64,000 bases of DNA from Erwinia aphidicola (GTDB taxonomy: Bacteria; Pseudomonadota; Gammaproteobacteria; Enterobacterales; Enterobacteriaceae). A program made the position numbers and the translations under genes. The stretch spans positions 744,001-808,000 of the forward strand of contig NZ_JAMKCQ010000001.1 in the NCBI RefSeq assembly GCF_024169515.1. The letters run 5' to 3'. Shown piece after piece: positions 59,456-64,000 of the stretch (position 1 is its first letter; each line of letters starts with the position of its first letter). The notes beneath the pieces were generated by a model. That model worked only from the letters and a program-made list of their open reading frames with translations. It was not told the origin of the DNA and searched no databases.

Positions 59456-61729
59456 TTAGTCCGTCACCTCTGCCTTTTTAATTTCCACCAGGCAGCTCAT
59501 CGCGTTCGGGCCCTGGGTCAGCGATGAGGTGCCGATATCCAGCGTCAGCACGTTAGGATTTCCGGCGCGATCGTACGGCTTCCACGCTTTACCAAAGCCC
59601 GGATCGAACCAGGCGCCGGTGGCGATCAGTACCACCTGCGGGCTGACGCCGTCGGTAAGGCGCACCCCGGCCTGCATACGGCCACGGTCGTTGCTCACTT
59701 CAATCACGTCGCCGTCGCTGATGCCGCGTGCGGCCGCATCGTCAGGATGCATCCACAGCGTTTCACGCCCGGCGGTTTTATTGGCCTGCACGGAAGGGGT
59801 CGCATCCATCTGACTGTGCAGACGGTCGTGCGGCTGAATGGAGATCATGTGCAGCGGGAAGCGCTCGCCAATTGGCGCACCCAGCCACTCCTGCGGCGGC
59901 AGCCACTCGGGATGCGGTGCGAAATCTTCCAGCTGATAACCGGCAATGGTTTGTGAGAACAGCTCGATCTTGCCGCTGGCGGTTTTGATTGGGTTGGCAA
60001 TCGGGTCCTGGCGGAAATCGGCCATAAAGACCCACGGCTTTTCGCTCGGCGGGATCTCAACGTGGCCCTGCTGCCAGAAGGTTTCAAACTCCGGGAAGTC
60101 GATGCCTTTGCCCTGATGCGCCAGCGCGCAGCGCTGGTAAAGATGCTTGATCCACGCCATCTCATCACGCCCCTCGGTAAAGGTGTCGCGGTAGCCGAGG
60201 CGCTCTGCGATATCGGCAAAAATGTCGAAGTCATTACGCGCCTGATGCTGCGGCTTGATCGCCTGATGCATCGCCAGCACGAAGCGGTCCTTCGAGGAGC
60301 CGCCGATATCGTTACGCTCAAGGGAGGTCGTCACCGGCAGCACGATGTCCGCCATTTGCGCCGCGGGCGTCCAGACAATATCCTGCACGATCACCGTGTC
60401 CGGGCGATGCCAGCCCTCTACCAGCCGGTTGAGCTGCTGATGATGGTGGAACGGATTGCCACCGGCCCAGTGGATCAGGTGGATATCCGGGTAGTGATGC
60501 GTCTTGCCCTGGAAGCGATATTCCTGGCCCGGATTCAGCAGCATGTCGCTGATACGCGCCACCGGGATCGCCAGATCTTCAATCGGGTTGCGCCCGGTCG
60601 ACATCAGCGGCGATGGCCCCTCGGTGCGCGGGTTGCCGACGCTGTTCATTGACCCATGCCCGAAGGAGAAACCCGCTCCCGGCAGGCCCGGCTGACCGAG
60701 CATCGATGACAGCGCGATCATCATCCAGTACGGCTGCTCGCCGCGATGGGCGCGCTGTACCGAATAGGAACAGGTAATAAAGCTGCGTTTGCCGCACAGC
60801 TGCTGCGCCAGCAGGCTGATACGCGCCGCCGGGATACCGGTAATCGCGCTGGCCCACTGCGCCGTTTTCGCCTGCCCGTCGCTGTGGCCAAGCAGATAAT
60901 CGCGCAGCTGCGGATAGCCCACGCAGTGCGATTGCAGGAAGGCATTATCTACCGCGCCGAGGCGCTCAATTTCAAAACCGAGCGCCAGCATCAGCGCTAC
61001 GTCGGTATTCGGGCGGATTGGGATCCACTCTGCGTTAACAAACGCCGGGCAGTCATCGCGCATCGGGCTGATGTTAATCACCGGCGTGCCTTTAGCCGCC
61101 AGCTGCAGCAGCGCGGGTTTCAGGCTGTGCTCCCCTGCTCCGCCGGACGCCACCTGGCTGTTTTTCAGCGCCAGGCCGCCAAAGGCGACAAAAATCTCGC
61201 AGTGATCGACCACGCTCGGCCAGTCGGTGACGCGCCCGGTCAGCGGCATGTAGGTGCCGATAACATACGGCAGGAAGAACTGCGCCGCCCCCCAGCTGTA
61301 GTTGCCCTGCTGGTCGATACCGCCGCCGCCCAGGTTATAGAAGCGGCGCACCAGCGTGCGCGCGTGGTTGACGCGCCCGGCAGAGGACCAGCCGTAAGAG
61401 CCGTTGAAAATGCCGCTGGCACCGTAGCGATCGCGCACGCGGCGGTTCTCATCCGCCACCAGATCGAGCGCGGTTTCCCAATCCACCGCGACAAAGTCCT
61501 CGCGCCCGCGCAGGGTGCGGTCGCTTTTCTCACGCGATTTCAGCCACGAGCGGCGCACCATTGGCTGGCGGATACGTTTATCCGAATAGACCAGCTCGGG
61601 AATAGTGTTGAGCATCGGGGACGGATCCTGGTCCGCGAAAAAAGGCTCGCAGCGCAGCAGTTTTTCATTTTCAACCACGGCACTGAAGGCACCCCAGTGG
61701 GCCAGATGGGGCAGTTTTTTTATCGTCAT
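59456..61729 (-). CDS. bisC: Biotin/methionine sulfoxide reductase (BisC-type molybdoenzyme)
   Basis: A molybdopterin guanine dinucleotide enzyme of the DMSO reductase family that reduces biotin sulfoxide and free methionine S-sulfoxide. The 757-residue product has no N-terminal Fe-S cysteine motif and no signal peptide, which fits cytoplasmic BisC rather than TorA/TorZ or DmsA. The Mo-ligand serine is Ser116 in GSYGWSSAGRVNHA. The C-terminal MGD-binding domain includes LHSQMDATPSVQANKTAGRE. The ATG at 61729 is chosen over the frame opening at 61834. It is divergent from galR. Other DMSO-reductase-family S-oxide substrates are possible. Confidence 0.88.
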   Translation of the reverse strand: MTIKKLPHLAHWGAFSAVVENEKLLRCEPFFADQDPSPMLNTIPELVYSDKRIRQPMVRRSWLKSREKSDRTLRGREDFVAVDWETALDLVADENRRVRDRYGASGIFNGSYGWSSAGRVNHARTLVRRFYNLGGGGIDQQGNYSWGAAQFFLPYVIGTYMPLTGRVTDWPSVVDHCEIFVAFGGLALKNSQVASGGAGEHSLKPALLQLAAKGTPVINISPMRDDCPAFVNAEWIPIRPNTDVALMLALGFEIERLGAVDNAFLQSHCVGYPQLRDYLLGHSDGQAKTAQWASAITGIPAARISLLAQQLCGKRSFITCSYSVQRAHRGEQPYWMMIALSSMLGQPGLPGAGFSFGHGSMNSVGNPRTEGPSPLMSTGRNPIEDLAIPVARISDMLLNPGQEYRFQGKTHHYPDIHLIHWAGGNPFHHHQQLNRLVEGWHRPDTVIVQDIVWTPAAQMADIVLPVTTSLERNDIGGSSKDRFVLAMHQAIKPQHQARNDFDIFADIAERLGYRDTFTEGRDEMAWIKHLYQRCALAHQGKGIDFPEFETFWQQGHVEIPPSEKPWVFMADFRQDPIANPIKTASGKIELFSQTIAGYQLEDFAPHPEWLPPQEWLGAPIGERFPLHMISIQPHDRLHSQMDATPSVQANKTAGRETLWMHPDDAAARGISDGDVIEVSNDRGRMQAGVRLTDGVSPQVVLIATGAWFDPGFGKAWKPYDRAGNPNVLTLDIGTSSLTQGPNAMSCLVEIKKAEVTD

Positions 61730-61881
61730 GGCAGGATCCGCTATTCGGCAAATTTTCTGGAAACTCAGAATATCATCTTTCACCGTACCCCGGCAGATGT
61801 CGTTTATCTCTCCGGTTTGCGATGGCTGCGACACTCTGCACGCTTGCAGTCGCTGGCGCTTTCCGCAACACTATCCGCTAT

Positions 61882-61893
61882 GTAAACGCTTAC
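61882..61893 (+). promoter_or_regulatory. LacI/GalR-type operator before galR
   Basis: GTAAACGCTTAC is a near-perfect LacI-family palindrome with central CG, matching the gal operator core (GTAAACGNTTAC). It lies about 20 bp before the galR ATG and fits autoregulation. The bisC-galR divergent gap is 183 bp; nothing else was recognised in it. Confidence 0.7.
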
Positions 61894-61912
61894 CCAGGAA
61901 GGCATTTAACCG

Positions 61913-62914
61913 ATGGCTACCATTAAGGATGTTGCCAGGCTCGCGGGCGTTTCGGTTGCTACCGTCTCACGCGTGATTAATCACTCCCCCAAAGCCAGTG
62001 AAGCATCAAGGCTGGCCGTCACCCAGGCGATGGAGTCGCTGCAGTACCACCCGAACGCCAATGCGCGGGCGCTGGCGCAGCAATCCACGGAAACTATCGG
62101 GCTGGTGGTCGGTGACGTTTCCGATCCGTTTTTCGGCGCAATGGTGAAATCGGTTGATGAAGTCGCCTGGCAGACCGGCAACTTTTTGCTGATTGGTAAC
62201 GGTTACCATAACGAGCAGAAAGAGCGTCAGGCGATTGAGCAGCTTATCCGCCACCGCTGTGCGGCGCTGGTGGTTCACGCCAAGAAAGTTCCCGATGAAG
62301 ATCTGCTGCCGTTAATGCAGCAGATCCCGGGGATGGTGCTGCTCAACCGCGTGCTGCCCGGCTTTGAAACGCGCTGCATTGCGCTGGATGACCGCTACGG
62401 ATCCTGGCTGGCGACGCGCTACCTGATCCAGCAGGGTCACAAAAATATCGCGTTTATCTGCTCTAACCATCCGATCTCCGATGCCAGCGACCGCCTGCAG
62501 GGCTACTACGACGCGCTGAAAGAGCACAGCCTGCCGTGCAACGACCGGCTGGTGGCGTTTGGCGAGCCGGATGAGGTGGGCGGCGAGCAGGCGATGACCG
62601 AACTGCTCGGCCAGGGGAAAACCTTTACCGCAGTGGCCTGCTATAACGACTCGATGGCCGCCGGGGCGCTGGCGGTGCTGAGCGATAACGGCGTGCGCGT
62701 GCCGGAAGAGATGTCGCTGATTGGCTTTGATGATGTGCTGGTGTCGCGCTATGTGCGCCCGCGCCTGACCACCGTGCGCTATCCGATTGTCACCATGGCG
62801 CAGCAGGCTGCCGCGCTGGCATTGGCATTAGCCCACGGCCAGCCGCTGCCGGAGGTCACCAACCTGTTCAGCCCAACGCTGGTGCGCCGCCATTCGGTGG
62901 CATCGCCGCCGTAA
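61913..62914 (+). CDS. galR: Galactose operon repressor GalR
   Basis: GalR is the LacI-family repressor of galactose uptake and metabolism genes, induced by D-galactose. The 333-residue product starts MATIKDVARLAGVSVATVSRV, the helix-turn-helix with hinge to about residue 60, nearly identical to E. coli. The periplasmic-binding-protein-like core follows, including GLVVGDVSDPFFGAMVKSVDE and GFDDVLVSRYVRPRLTTVRYP. It is 10 residues shorter at the C-terminus than the E. coli protein. In E. coli lysA follows; here a 41-bp repeat array, a GNAT gene and a GntR regulator follow. Confidence 0.96.
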   Translation: MATIKDVARLAGVSVATVSRVINHSPKASEASRLAVTQAMESLQYHPNANARALAQQSTETIGLVVGDVSDPFFGAMVKSVDEVAWQTGNFLLIGNGYHNEQKERQAIEQLIRHRCAALVVHAKKVPDEDLLPLMQQIPGMVLLNRVLPGFETRCIALDDRYGSWLATRYLIQQGHKNIAFICSNHPISDASDRLQGYYDALKEHSLPCNDRLVAFGEPDEVGGEQAMTELLGQGKTFTAVACYNDSMAAGALAVLSDNGVRVPEEMSLIGFDDVLVSRYVRPRLTTVRYPIVTMAQQAAALALALAHGQPLPEVTNLFSPTLVRRHSVASPP

Positions 62915-62927
62915 TCCTGCGAAAAAC

Positions 62928-63160
62928 GGGCGAGGCATGCCATCGCCCCTACACCGTATCCGTGGGATCGCCGCAGGGGTCGGCATCGACGACGCACTAT
63001 CCGTGGGATCGCCGCAGGGGTCGGCATCGACGACGCCCTAACCGTGGGATCGCCGCAGGGATCGGCATCGACGATGCCCTATCCGTGGGATCGCCGTAGG
63101 GATCGGCATCGACGATGCCCTATCCGTGGGATCGCCGTAGGGGTCGGGCATGCCCGACCC
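62928..63160. repeat. Tandem 41-bp palindromic array downstream of galR
   Basis: It opens with the hairpin GGGCGA-GGCATGCC-A-TCGCCCCTAC (62928-62952). Five units of 41 bp follow, each containing CCGTGGGATCGCCG (at about 62960, 63001, 63042, 63083, 63124), then C or T, AGGG(G/A)TCGGCATCGACGA. The last unit ends in a GTAG-headed hairpin with stem GGGTCGGGCATGCCCGACCC (63141-63160). The opening and closing hairpins have the GGCATGCC core of the 38-bp array. It lies between the convergent galR and the GNAT gene. Confidence 0.9.
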
Positions 63161-63167
63161 GCACCGC

Positions 63168-63629
63168 TTAACCCAGCGCTTTATGATACAGACGCACGCG
63201 CGTCGCCGGGTAATCCAGCGCATCGCCGATATAGTGCCAGCCAAAACGCTCGTAATAATCAGCACAGGCAGAATAGAGGTACAGATGGCGGTCGCCGCGC
63301 TGAAGGCAGCAGTCGATCACCGTCTGCTGCAGGCGTTCACTTAAACCGCGCCCGCGATAGCTCTCATCCACGTACAGCGCCGCCAGCCACGGGAAAAGAT
63401 CCTGACGGCTGATCAAATCGCAGCGCCATAATCCCACGGTACCCACCGGGCGGTCGTCATCCAGCGCCACAAACGTCAGCGGCAGGTCGGCACCGCTCAG
63501 ACTGCTGTCGATCACGCTGGCATAAAAGTCGCGGCTGTTATCGCTGCCAAAAGCCTGCCATAGCCAGTCGGTGACCACTTCGCGGGTTGCCGGTACCGCG
63601 CTCAGCGGCACAATACGCAGCAAACTCAT
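63168..63629 (-). CDS. GNAT-family N-acetyltransferase
   Basis: A 153-residue single-domain acetyltransferase. The acetyl-CoA-binding motif A is ALYVDESYRGRGLSERLQQ, preceded by the beta strand VGTVGLWRCDL and followed by LYLYSACADYYERFGWHYIG with the conserved Tyr general-acid region. The substrate is unknown. Its ATG overlaps the stop of the upstream GntR-type gene by 4 bp, so the pair is co-transcribed and the regulator may control it. Confidence 0.85.
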   Translation of the reverse strand: MSLLRIVPLSAVPATREVVTDWLWQAFGSDNSRDFYASVIDSSLSGADLPLTFVALDDDRPVGTVGLWRCDLISRQDLFPWLAALYVDESYRGRGLSERLQQTVIDCCLQRGDRHLYLYSACADYYERFGWHYIGDALDYPATRVRLYHKALG

Positions 63630-64000
63630 ACCAGCTTGCCCTGAAAAATCGGCACTGATTCAAACAGATAGCCATCGAAATCTGGGGCATCGGCATCGGA
63701 GAGCTCCAGCAGGCTGTGCTTCACATTTTCCAGATGCTGCCACATTGCCTGCCACGACCCCATCACGTCACGGCGGCGCAGCGCGGCGAGGATGGTCTGA
63801 TGGTCGCCGAGCCACTTCAGGCGGTAGCTGCGGGTTTCAATATGGCCGCGCAGCTGCTGCCACAGCGGACTGCTTTCGTGATGACGCCAGATGCTGTTAA
63901 CGGTATCCAGCAGCATCTGATTCTGCGTCGCGCCGGCCAGCAGCAGGTGGAACATTTTGTCGTTGTCCTGACTTTTGTCATCGAGCGCGATGGCGCGCTG
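63626..64000 (-). CDS. GntR-family regulator, C-terminal FCD domain (5' end beyond window)
   Basis: About 124 C-terminal residues are visible and the frame is open to the window edge, so the helix-turn-helix part is outside. The sequence QDNDKMFHLLLAGATQN is the FCD metal/effector-binding signature (Asp, His), followed by the second His in WLGDHQTILAALRRRD. The C-terminal MWQHLENVKHSLLELSD and FDGYLFE resemble the ExuR/UxuR hexuronate-regulator group. The ligand cannot be stated from this part. It overlaps the GNAT gene by 4 bp. Confidence 0.8.
   Translation of the reverse strand, partial: QRAIALDDKSQDNDKMFHLLLAGATQNQMLLDTVNSIWRHHESSPLWQQLRGHIETRSYRLKWLGDHQTILAALRRRDVMGSWQAMWQHLENVKHSLLELSDADAPDFDGYLFESVPIFQGKLV

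Noticed and set aside
41253..61729. Prophage or integrative element in the accessory region
   Set aside because: No integrase, transposase, phage structural gene or flanking attachment repeat was seen.
62779..63412. Open frames of 75-122 codons across the 41-bp array
   Set aside because: Repeat-derived and antisense to the GNAT gene; no supporting homology or ribosome binding site.

Overview
The window is chromosomal DNA of a gamma-proteobacterium of the order Enterobacterales. From queF to aas and at galR, gene content and order follow the Escherichia coli 60-64 min region. The high G+C, accessory genes and repeat families suggest an Erwinia/Pantoea-type genus (Erwiniaceae), but the genus is inference. 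No phage, insertion sequence, CRISPR array or rRNA was seen.

Positions 1-41,250 are a conserved housekeeping block: queF (5' end cut off), ppnN, xni, rlmM, ygdD, gcvA with the divergent small RNA gcvB, ygdI, the sulfur-transfer genes csdA-csdE and tcdA, mltA, three initiator tRNA genes, amiC, argA, the recombination operon recC-ptrA-recB-recD, four pseudopilin-type genes (ppdA-ppdB-ygdB-ppdC), thyA, lgt, ptsP, rppH, a DnaA-box-rich gap matching the position of DARS2, mutH, ygdQ, ygdR, tas, an exported DJ-1/PfpI protein gene, lplT and aas.

Positions 41,250-61,730 lie between aas and galR and are largely accessory. They hold two complete tripartite RND efflux operons: a two-pump MdtABC/MuxABC-type system with its own outer-membrane channel, and an AcrAB/OprM-type system. 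A small ribbon-helix-helix-like protein gene follows, then two OmrA/OmrB-type small RNA genes that flank a second, FtsI-like penicillin-binding protein 3, then a BisC-type molybdoenzyme. Conserved synteny resumes at galR. The window ends with a GNAT acetyltransferase and the 3' part of a GntR-family regulator.

A striking layer is a set of intergenic palindromes headed by GTAGGGG and ending in CCCCTAC, a GTAG-class REP/BIME signature. They occur singly (about 3.0, 8.0, 36.9 and 41.4 kb) and as three tandem arrays with different periods and hairpin cores: about 100 bp between argA and recD, 38 bp between the two efflux operons, and 41 bp after galR. The best candidates for undescribed biology are this multi-core REP family and the omr-PBP3-omr arrangement.
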